From contig JAKLLR010000006.1 of assembly GCA_022014175.1 (NCBI GenBank), positions 1 to 46,404 on the forward strand: a stretch of 46,404 bases of DNA, in the 5' to 3' direction. Within the stretch, counting starts at the first letter, position 1. The number at the start of each line of letters is the position of its first letter. The notes under the pieces are model-generated. The model had not been told where the DNA came from. It saw nothing but the letters and a program-made list of their open reading frames with translations, and searched no databases. This DNA comes from Gammaproteobacteria bacterium (GTDB taxonomy: Bacteria; Pseudomonadota; Gammaproteobacteria; Immundisolibacterales; JAKLLR01). Made by a program: the position numbers and the translations under genes. Below, in pieces: positions 17,670 through 27,651 of this stretch.

Positions 17670-18905
17670 TCAACGATGCCCCCTAAAAAAACTCTTTAAA
17701 CGCGCCAGGACGCTGCCAAAACCGACAGATGCCGCGCCTGTCCGGGCGTTTTCATTGCGCTGCCGCTGACCATAAATCAGCAACCCCACCCCGGTGGCGT
17801 GCATCGGATTACGCACCACCTCCACCAGACCCTCTACATGTTTTGGGACCCCCAGACGGACCGGCAGATGGAAGATCTCCTCCGCCAGATCCACCAGCCC
17901 CTCCATCTGTGCGCTGCCACCGGTGAGCACCACGCCGGAAGTCGCCAGCACGTCGCAACCGCTGCGACGCAGCTCGCCCTCGATCAGACCAAACAGCTCC
18001 TCAAAACGGGGCTCGACCACATCCGCCAGGGTCTGCCGGGCGAGGCGGCGAGGCGGCCGGTCCCCCACCGAGGGTACTTCGATGGTTTCATCCGGGTTCG
18101 CCAGCTGGCGCAGCGCGCAGGCGTACTGAATCTTGATCTCGTCCGCACTCTGGGTGGGTGTACGCAGAGCGACGGCGATATCATTTGTGACCTGATCGCC
18201 GGCGATAGGAATCACCGCGGTATGCACGATGGCACCGTTATGGAAGACCGCGATATCGGTCGTGCCGCCGCCAATATCTACCAGACAGACACCCAGATCT
18301 TTCTCGTCATCAGTCAATACCGCATAACTGGACGCCAGCTGCTCCAGGATGAAATCATCCACTTCCAGGCCGCAGCGCCGCACACATTTGACAATATTCT
18401 GGGCCGCGCTGACCGCGCCGGTGACGATGTGCACCTTGGCCTCCAGTCGAACCCCGGACATGCCAATCGGATCCTTGACACCCTCCTGGGTGTCGATGAT
18501 GAATTCCTGGGGCAACACATGCAGCATCCGCTGGTCCTGGGGGATCGCCACCGCTTTGGCCGCGTCGATCACCCGGTCCACGTCCAGCTGGGTCACCTCC
18601 CGGTCCCGGATCGCGACAATGCCGTGGGAGTTGAGGCTGCGGATATGACTGCCGGCGATACCGGCATAGACCGACTGAATTTCGCAGCCAGACATTAGCT
18701 CCGCCTCTTCCACCGAGCGGCGCATCGCGGCAACCGTGGACTCGATATTGACCACCACCCCCTTCTTCAGCCCCTTGGAGGGGTGGGTGCCCAGGCCGAC
18801 GATTTCAATGGTGCCGTCCTCAGCCACCTCACCAACGATGGTGACGATTTTGGTGGTGCCCACGTCCATGCCGACAATCAGATTTTTTTCCGGATTTTTG
18901 TTCAT
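17670..18905 (-). CDS. ftsA: Cell division protein FtsA
   Basis: 411 residues from ATG 18905 (MNKNPEKNLIVGMDVGTTKI). The frame is open 21 codons upstream, but those overlap ftsQ. Actin/Hsp70-fold marks: phosphate 1 loop GMDVGTTKI, phosphate 2 LVDIGGGTTDIAVF and adenosine motif VVLTGGSAQMEGL. The C-terminal amphipathic helix (VLARLKSFFRGHR) is the membrane anchor. FtsA tethers FtsZ to the membrane and recruits later divisome proteins. The ATG follows the ftsQ stop by a single base (TGATATG). Confidence 0.97.
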   Translation of the reverse strand: MNKNPEKNLIVGMDVGTTKIVTIVGEVAEDGTIEIVGLGTHPSKGLKKGVVVNIESTVAAMRRSVEEAELMSGCEIQSVYAGIAGSHIRSLNSHGIVAIRDREVTQLDVDRVIDAAKAVAIPQDQRMLHVLPQEFIIDTQEGVKDPIGMSGVRLEAKVHIVTGAVSAAQNIVKCVRRCGLEVDDFILEQLASSYAVLTDDEKDLGVCLVDIGGGTTDIAVFHNGAIVHTAVIPIAGDQVTNDIAVALRTPTQSADEIKIQYACALRQLANPDETIEVPSVGDRPPRRLARQTLADVVEPRFEELFGLIEGELRRSGCDVLATSGVVLTGGSAQMEGLVDLAEEIFHLPVRLGVPKHVEGLVEVVRNPMHATGVGLLIYGQRQRNENARTGAASVGFGSVLARLKSFFRGHR

Positions 18906-18906
18906 A

Positions 18907-19656
18907 TCAGAATCTGTCCTGGGAGTCGGAAGTTGTGCCTTTGTCTCGCCAGCCCACCGCAAAACCATCGTTGTAACGGAGATCGATATAGGCCATCCGC
19001 ATCAGATAGGGCGACAACGGCCCCCGAAGCAGCCTGACCAAGGCAGGCAGTTGCAAGGGGTCGCCCTGGCGCCCGATCAGCAGTTGCAGGTCGTTATCGA
19101 ACTGAACGCGCCAGCCGCCCCGCTCAAGCTGCTCAACTGCGGCAATGGCAAAGGGCAGAGGCGCAAAAACCCAGCTGAATTCCTGGTAGCTGCGCCACAA
19201 ATCCACCTCGGATCCAGCCGGACCCTGCAGTCGGGGCAACTGGCCAAAACCATCCAGGCTCGCGGGCTGGTAGCGCTGAGCAGAGTCACTCAGCAGGGCA
19301 TCATCACCCCAGCGTGCCACCGGCACCCGTTCCACTACCCGCACCAGTACGCCGTCCGGCCACAACCGCCGCACCCCGGCTTCTGCAACCCAGGGCAGAG
19401 ACTCCGCCGCCTGCCTCAGCGCAGAGATATTCAGGGTGGCGAAACTACCCTCCAGTACCCCGGCGAGCCGACCCTGCAACTCGGTTTGATCCAGATATTC
19501 GAACTTACCCTCTACCCGCACGTTGCGCACCGGCAGCGCGGCGGGATCCCCCAGCAGGTCCAGGGTGATCAGCAGCCCCAACACCACTAAACCAGCGGCC
19601 AACAGCTGCGCCATCCAGGCCAGATGACTGCGGGGTGCGGTCAACACACTAGCCAT
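18907..19656 (-). CDS. ftsQ: Cell division protein FtsQ
   Basis: 249 residues: a short cytoplasmic start, one membrane helix (LLAAGLVVLGLLITLDLL, about 18-35), a POTRA domain beginning VRNVRVEGKFEYLDQTEL, and the periplasmic FtsQ/DivIB beta domain (WVAEAGVRRLWPDGVLVRVVE, then VLARWG-like VPVARWGDDAL). It links early and late divisome proteins by binding FtsB and FtsL. It overlaps the end of ddl by eight bases. Confidence 0.93.
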   Translation of the reverse strand: MASVLTAPRSHLAWMAQLLAAGLVVLGLLITLDLLGDPAALPVRNVRVEGKFEYLDQTELQGRLAGVLEGSFATLNISALRQAAESLPWVAEAGVRRLWPDGVLVRVVERVPVARWGDDALLSDSAQRYQPASLDGFGQLPRLQGPAGSEVDLWRSYQEFSWVFAPLPFAIAAVEQLERGGWRVQFDNDLQLLIGRQGDPLQLPALVRLLRGPLSPYLMRMAYIDLRYNDGFAVGWRDKGTTSDSQDRF

Positions 19657-20602
19657 GGATCACCTGCCCCGGCTGAGCTAGAGTCGTCGCCAGAATCCGC
19701 AAGACGAGCTGCTGAAAATCAACCCCCACCGCAGCAGCAGCCATCGGCACCAGAGAGTGGTCGGTCATGCCGGGAATGGTGTTGATCTCCACCAGCCAGG
19801 GCTCCAGGTGGTCGTCGAGCATCAGGTCGACCCGGCCCCAGCCGCTACACCCGAGCAGATCAAAGGCCTCGCGAGCCAACGCCTGCATTCGCAACTCCAG
19901 CTCCGGCTCCAGTCCGGCAGGACAGTGATAGCGGGTCGTGTCGCTCTCGTATTTTGCGATGTAGTCGTAAAACGGGCGCGCGGTTTCAACCCGCACCACA
20001 GGCAGAGCCACATCGTCGACGATAGCCACGGTGCAGTCATCGCCGGTGAGCCAACTTTCGACCAGTACTGTGTTGTCATACGCCGCCGCGGCCGCCCACG
20101 CGGCGGACAATTCGGCGACAGACTCGACTCGGGTCATCCCGATGCTGGAGCCGCAACCGGCCGGCTTAACCATTAACGGCAGCCCCAACTCCGCCACAAT
20201 CGCCGCGCCGTCACTGTCAGCCTCCAGCACCCGATAGGGTGCCGTGGGCAGGCCCACGGACTGCCACAGCAGTTTGGTCCGCAACTTGTCCATCGCCAGC
20301 GCCGAAGCCAGCACGCCACTGCCCGTTGCCGGCAACTCAAGCCACTCAAGCAGGCCCTGAATAGAACCATCTTCGCCACCCGGCCCGTGCAGCAGATTAA
20401 ATACCCGGTCGTACCCCCCCTCGACCAACTGGCTCAGACCATCTGCCGGATCAACCGCTTCAGCCGCAACCCCGGCGCTCTGCAGCGCCTGTAATACCGC
20501 TGTCCCGCTGAGCAATGAGATCGCCCGCTCAGCCGAACGACCGCCGAGCAGTACCGCGACCCGGCCAAACTGTTCAGGATGCAGCTGCCAGTCAAAGCTC
20601 AT
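19649..20602 (-). CDS. ddl: D-alanine-D-alanine ligase
   Basis: 317 residues with the ATP-grasp fold. N-terminal VAVLLGGRSAERAISLLSG, NLLHGPGGEDGSIQGLLE, MVKPAGCGSSIGMTRV (ATP-binding loop), and the metal-binding end of the domain with WGRVDLML and EINTIPGMTDHSLVP. It joins two D-alanines with ATP to give the dipeptide that MurF adds to the precursor. The start overlaps the murB stop as ATGA. The position between murB and ftsQ matches ddlB of enterobacteria. Confidence 0.96.
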   Translation of the reverse strand: MSFDWQLHPEQFGRVAVLLGGRSAERAISLLSGTAVLQALQSAGVAAEAVDPADGLSQLVEGGYDRVFNLLHGPGGEDGSIQGLLEWLELPATGSGVLASALAMDKLRTKLLWQSVGLPTAPYRVLEADSDGAAIVAELGLPLMVKPAGCGSSIGMTRVESVAELSAAWAAAAAYDNTVLVESWLTGDDCTVAIVDDVALPVVRVETARPFYDYIAKYESDTTRYHCPAGLEPELELRMQALAREAFDLLGCSGWGRVDLMLDDHLEPWLVEINTIPGMTDHSLVPMAAAAVGVDFQQLVLRILATTLAQPGQVIHG

Positions 20603-21489
20603 GAGGCTTCTCCCACAACCTGGACTTCAGGCTGCAACCGCACACCCTGCTGGCTCTCCACCTCGGCAATCACATGGGCGATCAGCCGTTCGATCTCCGC
20701 AGCCCGAGCGGCGCCCCGGTTAACAATGAAATTGGCGTGCTGCTCTGAGACACAGGCATCACCAAAACAGAAACCTTTCAGGCCGGTAACTTCGATCAGA
20801 CGGGCCGCATGATCTTGCGGCGGATTGCGGAAGACCGATCCGGCAGTGGGGAATTTCACGGGCTGAGTCGCGCTGCGGCGACTCATCAGCGCCCGGACCC
20901 GGGACTGCACCGACACCTGATCTTCGGCCACAAGTTGCAGGCGGGCTGCCAGAAACCACTCATCGGCGGGACCACTGACCTGACGGTAGCTGACCCGGTA
21001 GTCCACTGGTGGCCGCCACTGACACTCACCCTGACGATTAACCACCCGCACCTCGGTGACGATCGACCAGGTCTCACCCCCAAATGCGCCAGCATTCATG
21101 GCCAGTGCACCACCCAGAGTCCCCGGAATCCCGGCAAGAAATTCCGCCCCGGCCAGGCCCTGCCGGGTGGCGTAATGGGCCGCCCGGGCACAGGCAACTC
21201 CGGCTTCGATCTCAAGCAGACCATCAGCCTGTTCCGAGATGGTTTCAAGGGCGCCATCCAGGCAGATCACCAACCCCCGAACCCCGCCATCGCGAACCAG
21301 CAGATTACTGCCGCGACCTATAAACAGAACCGGAACATCAGCGGGGGTTTGCCGCAACAGGCTAACCAGCTCCCCTTCGCTGGCTGGAATCGCGAGATAG
21401 TCAGCACAACCACCCACCCTCCAGCTGGTGTAATCGCTCAAAGGGGCGTCCAGATAGAAGGCGCCGCAGAAGTCGGCTGGGCGCTTCAT
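20599..21489 (-). CDS. murB: UDP-N-acetylenolpyruvoylglucosamine reductase
   Basis: 296 residues. FAD-binding PCMH-type domain with YTSWRVGGCADYL, VLFIGRGSNLLVRDGGVRGLVI and GIPGTLGGALAMNAGAFGGE; the C-terminal part has GSVFRNPPQDHAARLIE and ends with VQQGVRLQPEVQVVG-like sequence (QQGVRLQPEVQVVGE). The serine in the GSVFRNP loop fits the catalytic acid position. It reduces the enolpyruvyl group with NADPH to give UDP-MurNAc. The pattern and length suggest the type II form that lacks the extra loop of E. coli MurB. ATGA overlap with murC. Confidence 0.95.
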   Translation of the reverse strand: MKRPADFCGAFYLDAPLSDYTSWRVGGCADYLAIPASEGELVSLLRQTPADVPVLFIGRGSNLLVRDGGVRGLVICLDGALETISEQADGLLEIEAGVACARAAHYATRQGLAGAEFLAGIPGTLGGALAMNAGAFGGETWSIVTEVRVVNRQGECQWRPPVDYRVSYRQVSGPADEWFLAARLQLVAEDQVSVQSRVRALMSRRSATQPVKFPTAGSVFRNPPQDHAARLIEVTGLKGFCFGDACVSEQHANFIVNRGAARAAEIERLIAHVIAEVESQQGVRLQPEVQVVGEAS

Positions 21490-22892
21490 GGGACCACCCC
21501 GGTTATCTGCGGCACCAAAGTGGCCGCTGTCGCGCCAATTGAACCTGCACCCAGGGTGAGCACCAGGTCACCACCGCGCAGCGCTTCAGACAAAACAGCG
21601 GGCAGTTCATCGCGATCTATAAGCCGTGGCGCAGCGCCACCCGTCGCCGCAATGGCATTCGCCAGCCCCGCCGAGTCATACCCCCGCAGGGGTTGCTCAC
21701 CAGCACCATACACAGGCAGTAGAAACAGCAGGTCCGGCTGTTGCAGTACCGTTAGAAACTGTCCGAACAGATCCCGGGTCCGGCTATAGCGATGAGGTTC
21801 GAACACCACCACCAGTCGTCGCTCCGACCAACCATTTCGGGCCGCCTCTACCACCGCAGCAATTTCGGTGGGGTGATGGGCGTAATCATCTATCAGCAAC
21901 ACATCGCCATCTTGTCTCTGCAGGGTTCCCAAAGTCTGGAAACGGCGACCTATGCCCTCAAATTTCTCCAACGCCCGGATGATCGCCTCGTCCTCCACCC
22001 CGACCTCCCGGGCAATGGCGATAGCCGCCAGCGCATTCAGCACGTTGTGGCGTCCGGGCAGCCGCAGCCGCACCTGCAACCAGTCATCATGGCCGGGACG
22101 GGATACGGTGAACTCGCTGAAGCCCTGGTGATAGCTGATGCCACTGGCTCTAAAATCTGCAGCGCTATCGATACCGTAGGTGATCACCGGTTTGGTTATC
22201 TCAGGCAGCAACCGGGCCACACCCGGATCGTCCAGACAGAGCACCGCCAAACCGTGAAACGGCAGGTGATGGAGGAATTCCGAGAAAGCCCCCCGCAGCT
22301 GCTCCAGATCGCCGCCGTAGGTGTCCATATGATCCGCATCAATGTTGGTCACTACGGCCATCACCGGGTGCAGATAGAGAAACGATGCGTCCGATTCGTC
22401 CGCCTCGGCCACCAGATACTCACCTGTCCCCAGGCGGGCGTGGGCTCCGGCACTATTGAGCCGTCCACCGATGACGAAGGTGGGATCGAAATCCCCCTCC
22501 GCCAGCAGACTCGCGACTAAACTGGTGGTGGTGGTTTTGCCGTGGGTACCGGCAATCGCAATACCGGTGTGCAGACGCATCAGCTCAGCCAGCATCTCCG
22601 CCCGGGGCACCACCGGGATCCGCTCTGCCCGGGCCGCCAACACCTCCGGATTGTCCGCCGCGATGGCGGTGGAGGTCACCACCACATCACACCCCTCAAG
22701 CTGGGCACCGGAGTGACCAATGGACACTTCAATGCCGAGGCCCCGCAACCGCTGGATCACGCTGGAGTCTCGCTGATCTGAACCAGAGACCTGCAACCCC
22801 TGGTTATGCAGCACCTCGGCGATGCCACTCATGCCGGCCCCGCCGATACCGACAAAGTGCACCCGTTTAACCCGCCTGGCTCGACTACGCAT
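21486..22892 (-). CDS. murC: UDP-N-acetylmuramate-L-alanine ligase
   Basis: 468 residues from ATG 22892 (MRSRARRVKRVHFVGIGGAG), which overlaps the murG stop by eight bases with GGAG just upstream. The frame runs 58 codons further back but only as a shadow of murG. Motifs: GIGGAGMSGIAEVL near the start, ATP loop GTHGKTTTTSLVA, YLVAEADESDASFL, TNIDADHMDTY, and the C-terminal DDYAHHPTEIAA and FEPHRYSRT. It adds L-alanine to UDP-MurNAc, the first amino acid of the stem peptide. Confidence 0.96.
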   Translation of the reverse strand: MRSRARRVKRVHFVGIGGAGMSGIAEVLHNQGLQVSGSDQRDSSVIQRLRGLGIEVSIGHSGAQLEGCDVVVTSTAIAADNPEVLAARAERIPVVPRAEMLAELMRLHTGIAIAGTHGKTTTTSLVASLLAEGDFDPTFVIGGRLNSAGAHARLGTGEYLVAEADESDASFLYLHPVMAVVTNIDADHMDTYGGDLEQLRGAFSEFLHHLPFHGLAVLCLDDPGVARLLPEITKPVITYGIDSAADFRASGISYHQGFSEFTVSRPGHDDWLQVRLRLPGRHNVLNALAAIAIAREVGVEDEAIIRALEKFEGIGRRFQTLGTLQRQDGDVLLIDDYAHHPTEIAAVVEAARNGWSERRLVVVFEPHRYSRTRDLFGQFLTVLQQPDLLFLLPVYGAGEQPLRGYDSAGLANAIAATGGAAPRLIDRDELPAVLSEALRGGDLVLTLGAGSIGATAATLVPQITGVVP

Positions 22893-23991
22893 GGGCCAGC
22901 TCCAGGCAGATCTCTGCAACCAGCCGGGCGGCATCCGGGCGAGCCAGAGACCTGGCCGCCTCCGCCATCTGCAACAGCCGGTCTGTTGATGCCAGCGGAC
23001 CCCGTAACAGTTCGACCAGCGACTGTTCGGACAGTCTGCTTTCAGCCAGCAGTTCACCCGCCCCAACCGCGGTCAGCGCGGCGGCATTTACTGTCTGGTG
23101 GTCATCCACCGCATAGGGATAAGGCACCAGAATCGCCCCGACGCCAGCAGCACTCAGTTCAGCCACCGTCAGTGCACCGCTGCGAGCCAGCACCAGATCG
23201 GCCCAACCGTAGGCAGAGGCCATATCATCGATGAACCCTTCAAGCCTCAGAGCCTCACCCAGCGACAACCCGGCAGCCCGGTAATCCGCCTCTACCGACT
23301 CCAGATGAGCCGCGCCGCACTGATGCCAGAGGGAGAACTCGACACCCTCCTCGGACAGCCGATGACAGAGCCCCGGCATCAGTCGATTAATCGCCCGGGC
23401 GCCCTGACTCCCGCCAAGCACCAGCAGCCGTAGTCCTGACCGTTGGCCCACACCCCGCTCTGCGGGGGGCGGCAACCGGGCAATTGAGTTAGCCACCGGA
23501 TTACCCACCCACCGTGCCTTTTTAGCCACCGCCTTTACGCCGGAGAAAGCACCAGAAAACCCGGTCAATACAGACCGAGCCAGCCGCGCCAACAGCCGGT
23601 TGGTCAAACCCGGCAGCGCATTCTGCTCATGGATCACTAACGGCACACCCAGCAGGCGGGCCGCCAGACCGCCAGGGCCGGAGGCAAAGCCACCCATGCC
23701 CAATACCACCGCAGGACGCACGCTCCGCAACACCTTGACTGCTTGCCAGAGGGCACGTAGCAGACGCACTGGTGCTAACAACCAACCTGCCACGCCATGG
23801 CCTCGCAAGCCTGCGATAGAGAGCCAGTTGATGGGGATCCCGGCCTGGGGTACCAGCCGCGCCTCGATGCCCCGCCGGGTCCCGAGCCACTGCACCGAAC
23901 TGCCACCAGCCTTCAGCTCTGCCGCGACCGCCAGCGCCGGACAGACATGTCCGCCAGTACCCCCCGCCATGATCAGCACGCCGCCGCTCAT
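22885..23991 (-). CDS. murG: UDP-GlcNAc:lipid I N-acetylglucosaminyltransferase (MurG)
   Basis: 368 residues, GT-B glycosyltransferase. The N-terminal loop GGTGGHVCPALAVA, the central VLGMGGFASGPGG and HEQNALPGLTNRLLARLA, and the C-terminal LVLGGSQGARAIN, DLVLARSGALTVAEL and PYPYAVDDHQTVNA are all diagnostic. It converts lipid I to lipid II on the inner face of the membrane. Its start overlaps the ftsW stop (ATGA). Confidence 0.97.
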   Translation of the reverse strand: MSGGVLIMAGGTGGHVCPALAVAAELKAGGSSVQWLGTRRGIEARLVPQAGIPINWLSIAGLRGHGVAGWLLAPVRLLRALWQAVKVLRSVRPAVVLGMGGFASGPGGLAARLLGVPLVIHEQNALPGLTNRLLARLARSVLTGFSGAFSGVKAVAKKARWVGNPVANSIARLPPPAERGVGQRSGLRLLVLGGSQGARAINRLMPGLCHRLSEEGVEFSLWHQCGAAHLESVEADYRAAGLSLGEALRLEGFIDDMASAYGWADLVLARSGALTVAELSAAGVGAILVPYPYAVDDHQTVNAAALTAVGAGELLAESRLSEQSLVELLRGPLASTDRLLQMAEAARSLARPDAARLVAEICLELAHA

Positions 23992-25178
23992 CGCCGGGAC
24001 CTCGCGCCGGTTTGCCGTTCGTGGTCGACCCTCAGAACCAGGGCAATGACCGCACCACTGGCCAGCAGGCTGCTGCCGCCAAAACTCATCAGTGGCAGAG
24101 TCAGCCCCTTGGTCGGCAACAGCCCCATATTCACACCGATGTTAATCAGGGCCTGCAGACCAATCTGGGTTATCAGACCGTACACAAGCAGCGCGCCAAA
24201 GCGATCACCGGCAGCCCACGCCAGGCGGGCAACGCGATACCCCCGAAGCACCAGGAATAGGTAGAGACCCAGTAATAGCGTCACCCCGATCAGTCCGGCC
24301 TCCTCGGCGAAGATCGCAAATAGAAAATCGGTATGGGCTTCCGGCAGGTAGGAGAGCTTCTGAATGCTGGAGCCCAGTCCCACACCATCCAGCCCGCCCC
24401 GGCCGATCGCGATCAACGCCTGGGTCAACTGGAAGCCACTGTTGTAGGGGTCCGCCCAGGGATCGAGAAATGAGGTCAGGCGAGCCAGACGGTAGGGTGC
24501 GGCCACCGCAAACAGACCCAGCAGCGCCCCGCCGCCCAGGCCCAGAGCCGCAACCTGCCACCAGGCCAGTCCAGCCAGAAACAGCACCACAAAGAGCGTC
24601 GCTGCCAGCACGGCAGTGGCGCCGAAATCCGGCTGCTGTAGCAGCAGTATCGCCATCAGCGCCAGCAGCAACAGGGGTCTGGCCAGCTCGGGTAGCGTCA
24701 ATGCAGTGGTGGCCTTACGAGTCGCCAGGGTCGCCGCCACCCACAATAACAGCGCCACCCGGGCAAATTCCGAGGGCTGGAGTGTGACAATCCCCAGATT
24801 CAACCAGCGGGTGCTGCCATTAACAGTGTGTCCGATACCCGGCAGCAGTACTGCCACCAGTGTCAGCAGGCTGATACCTATCCAGATATCCGCTGTTTCA
24901 CGCCACAGATCAATCGGCACCCGAACCAGCAGCGCCATCAAGCCCAGTGTCAGCAGCAGATAGAGGCCGTGCCGCAGCATGAAAAAGTTTGAGGCGCCGG
25001 CGAGCCGATCCGCCAGTGCCACTGAGGCGGAGAAGACCATAATCCAGCCCACCAGCATAATCAGACCCACGGTCAGCAGCAGCGGCAGATCCCAGAGAAC
25101 AGGCCGACTGCCCGCCCGGGGGCGGGATCGAACCCAAGCGCCACGGCGCCGGGCACCCGTTGAAGTGGCCAGACTCAC
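23988..25178 (-). CDS. ftsW: SEDS peptidoglycan polymerase FtsW
   Basis: 396 residues from GTG 25178, which overlaps the murD stop as GTGA. A longer frame starts at 25211 inside murD, so the start is not certain. About ten membrane helices; SEDS motifs include GSTRWLNLG, LQPSEFARVALLLW, QPDFGATAVLAATLF, the catalytic Asp region DPWADPYNSGFQLTQALIAIG, and PTKGLTLPLMSFGGSSLL. It polymerises septal glycan from lipid II together with FtsI. The place between murD and murG, as well as the sequence, favours FtsW over RodA. Confidence 0.95.
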   Translation of the reverse strand: MSLATSTGARRRGAWVRSRPRAGSRPVLWDLPLLLTVGLIMLVGWIMVFSASVALADRLAGASNFFMLRHGLYLLLTLGLMALLVRVPIDLWRETADIWIGISLLTLVAVLLPGIGHTVNGSTRWLNLGIVTLQPSEFARVALLLWVAATLATRKATTALTLPELARPLLLLALMAILLLQQPDFGATAVLAATLFVVLFLAGLAWWQVAALGLGGGALLGLFAVAAPYRLARLTSFLDPWADPYNSGFQLTQALIAIGRGGLDGVGLGSSIQKLSYLPEAHTDFLFAIFAEEAGLIGVTLLLGLYLFLVLRGYRVARLAWAAGDRFGALLVYGLITQIGLQALINIGVNMGLLPTKGLTLPLMSFGGSSLLASGAVIALVLRVDHERQTGARSRR

Positions 25179-26572
25179 TCTGCTGTCCCCGGTTGATGCG
25201 CTGCCACCCACGCCCTGGCCAGTCGCTGAAAATCGTCACCGCGCTCGGCATAACTCTGGTACTGATCGAAGCTGGCGCAGGCGGGGGAGAGCAGCACAAT
25301 GTCCCCTGGCCGGGCCATTTCACCGGCCATCTCAACCGCCCGTGTCATATCGCCAGCATCCAGCAACTCCGTGCTGCCGGACCAGGCCGACCGCAGCATT
25401 GGCGCATCCTGCCCGATCAGAATGGCGGCCCGAACCGAAGCCCCGATCTGGGGTCGAAGGACCGAAAAATCTGCACCCTTATCGAGACCGCCTGCGATCA
25501 GAACCAGTTGGCCTCTGTCGTTTTCGAGACTACGGATCGCCGCCGAAACCGCCCCCGGATTCGTAGCCTTGGAATCATCAAACCAGGTCACACCGCCAGC
25601 TTCTATCACTCGCTGCAGGCGATGAGGCAAACCAGCGAAAGAACCCAAGGCAGGCAGTAGCTGCTCCACCTCGGGGACCAATACCGAGGCCATCGCCAGA
25701 GCCGCCAAGGCATTGGACAGACCCTGATCCCCGGGCAGCACCACATCAGAAGCCCGCATCAATGGGTGGCCAGAGTGATGCAACCAGCGCTCGCCCCCGG
25801 ATTCCATAACCCCGAACTGCACGCTGTCGCAACCGGGTCGAGTGGAGTAACGAATCAGTCCCGGCGGCCCGCCCAGAGTCGTAACCAGGGCTTCCACTAA
25901 CGGATCGTCAGCGTTAACCACTGCCATACCGGCCCCATTGAACACCCGGGCTTTGGCTGCGATATAGGCCGCCATATCAGGATAGCGATCAAGGTGGTCG
26001 GGGGAGAGGTTCAACACCACCGCCACCCGTGGTCGCAGGGAGTGGGTGCTCTCCAGCTGAAAGCTGGAAAGCTCCAGAACATAGGCGTCGGGGCGGCCGG
26101 GCTGCAGCAGTTGCAGGGCGGGAACTCCCAGATTGCCACCAACCCGCACATCCAGCCCCTCTGCAATCAACAGGTGACCGAGCAATTCGGTGACCGTGCT
26201 CTTGCCATTCGAACCGGTCACGGCCAGGACCGGCGCATCGGCGTTACGCGCAAACAGCTCGATATCGCCAATCACCTCTACCCCGACCGCCAGCGCTGCA
26301 GCAACCCCGGGCTCCTGTCTCGGCACCCCCGGGCTCAGCAGAATCTGGCTTGCGCCGACTAGCGCATCCCTATAACGGTCGCCCAGGTAACAGGGCAACT
26401 GGGGATGCCGGGCGCGGAGTTCTGACAACCCCGGTGGCAGATCCCGGGTATCAGCGACCACCGGCGAACAACCCTGAGCCACCAGGAAATCAATACAGGA
26501 CAGGCCACTGCGGCCAAGGCCGAGCACCACGGGCCGGTCGCGATTGCTGAAATGGGTGGGCTCGGTATTCAT
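25175..26572 (-). CDS. murD: UDP-N-acetylmuramoyl-L-alanine-D-glutamate ligase
   Basis: 465 residues from ATG 26572, which overlaps the mraY stop as ATGA. A longer open frame back to 26926 is a shadow of mraY. N-terminal [26 protein letters not shown] loop [34 protein letters not shown], and C-terminal [25 protein letters not shown] and [12 protein letters not shown]. It adds D-glutamate to UDP-MurNAc-L-Ala. Confidence 0.96.
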   Translation of the reverse strand: MNTEPTHFSNRDRPVVLGLGRSGLSCIDFLVAQGCSPVVADTRDLPPGLSELRARHPQLPCYLGDRYRDALVGASQILLSPGVPRQEPGVAAALAVGVEVIGDIELFARNADAPVLAVTGSNGKSTVTELLGHLLIAEGLDVRVGGNLGVPALQLLQPGRPDAYVLELSSFQLESTHSLRPRVAVVLNLSPDHLDRYPDMAAYIAAKARVFNGAGMAVVNADDPLVEALVTTLGGPPGLIRYSTRPGCDSVQFGVMESGGERWLHHSGHPLMRASDVVLPGDQGLSNALAALAMASVLVPEVEQLLPALGSFAGLPHRLQRVIEAGGVTWFDDSKATNPGAVSAAIRSLENDRGQLVLIAGGLDKGADFSVLRPQIGASVRAAILIGQDAPMLRSAWSGSTELLDAGDMTRAVEMAGEMARPGDIVLLSPACASFDQYQSYAERGDDFQRLARAWVAAHQPGTAE

Positions 26573-27651
26573 CGCAGTTTCAGGGTCGCCAGCCCGAGCA
26601 GAACCAGTACAAAGGTGATAATCCAGAAACGCACGATGACCTTCGGCTCGGCCCACCCCTTGAGTTCGAAATGGTGATGCAGAGGCGCCATCTGGAAGAT
26701 ACGCTTGCCGGTCAGTTTGAAAGAGGCGACCTGCAGGATGACCGAGACCGTCTCCATTACAAAGACGCCGCCCATGATCAGCAGCACAAACTCCTGACGC
26801 ACCAGTACCGCGATCACCCCCAGCGCCGCACCAAGTGCAAGCGCCCCGACGTCGCCCATAAAAACCTGGGCCGGATAGGTGTTGAACCAGAGGAAACCGA
26901 GCCCGGCACCCACCAGCGCCCCGCAAAACACCGCCAGCTCTCCAACCCCGGGCAGATGCGCGATGCCGAGATAGCTGGCGAAGACCTGATGGCCGGCCAG
27001 ATAGGCAAAAATTGCCAGGCCGCCAGCCACCATCACCGAAGGGAGGATCGCCAGCCCGTCGAGCCCATCCGTCAAATTGACTGCATTGCTGGCCCCCACA
27101 ATCACCAACAGAGTGAACAGCATGATCCAGGGACCAAGATCCAGCATCACGTCCTTAAAAAAGGGGATAAACAGCAGCGTCTCCGCCGGGATTTCAGCGG
27201 TCGCATAGAGAAACACCGCTGCCGCCGTGCCGACCGCTACCTGCAGCAGCATTTTGGCCCGGGCAGAGAGCCCTTTTGAGCGCTGATGGAGCAGACTAAG
27301 GACATCATCCACACCCCCAATCAGACCAAAGCCGAAGGTCACCAGCAACACGGTCCAGAGTTCACGGCTACCCAGATCTCCCCAGAGCAGAGTGGCACCG
27401 AACAGTGCCAACAGAATCAAGCCTCCGCCCATGGTCGGGGTGCCCGCTTTCTGATAGTGACTCTCCGGCCCCTCTGATCGAATCTGCTGGCCGACCCGCA
27501 ACCGGGTAAGCCAGCGGATCACCCCCGGACCGGCCACAAAGGCAATCAGCAGTGCCGTCAGGGTCGCCATGATCGCGCGCATGGTGATGTACTGAAAGGC
27601 GTTAAAGCCGCTATGGAACTGGCTGAGATACTGAAAGAGTTCCAATAACAT
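26569..27651 (-). CDS. mraY: Phospho-N-acetylmuramoyl-pentapeptide transferase
   Basis: 360 residues, the same as E. coli MraY, with about ten membrane helices. Signatures: [16 protein letters not shown], the Asp pair [40 protein letters not shown] and [15 protein letters not shown]. It transfers phospho-MurNAc-pentapeptide from UDP to undecaprenyl phosphate, making lipid I. Its ATG overlaps the murF stop by one base (TGATG). Confidence 0.97.
   Translation of the reverse strand: MLLELFQYLSQFHSGFNAFQYITMRAIMATLTALLIAFVAGPGVIRWLTRLRVGQQIRSEGPESHYQKAGTPTMGGGLILLALFGATLLWGDLGSRELWTVLLVTFGFGLIGGVDDVLSLLHQRSKGLSARAKMLLQVAVGTAAAVFLYATAEIPAETLLFIPFFKDVMLDLGPWIMLFTLLVIVGASNAVNLTDGLDGLAILPSVMVAGGLAIFAYLAGHQVFASYLGIAHLPGVGELAVFCGALVGAGLGFLWFNTYPAQVFMGDVGALALGAALGVIAVLVRQEFVLLIMGGVFVMETVSVILQVASFKLTGKRIFQMAPLHHHFELKGWAEPKVIVRFWIITFVLVLLGLATLKLR

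Noticed and set aside
22893-23066. 58-codon N-terminal extension of murC
   Set aside because: It is an out-of-frame reading of murG, Arg/Trp-rich and unlike MurC.
26573-26926. 117-codon N-terminal extension of murD
   Set aside because: It is an out-of-frame reading of mraY; the ATGA overlap start at 26572 begins the conserved MurD N-terminus.
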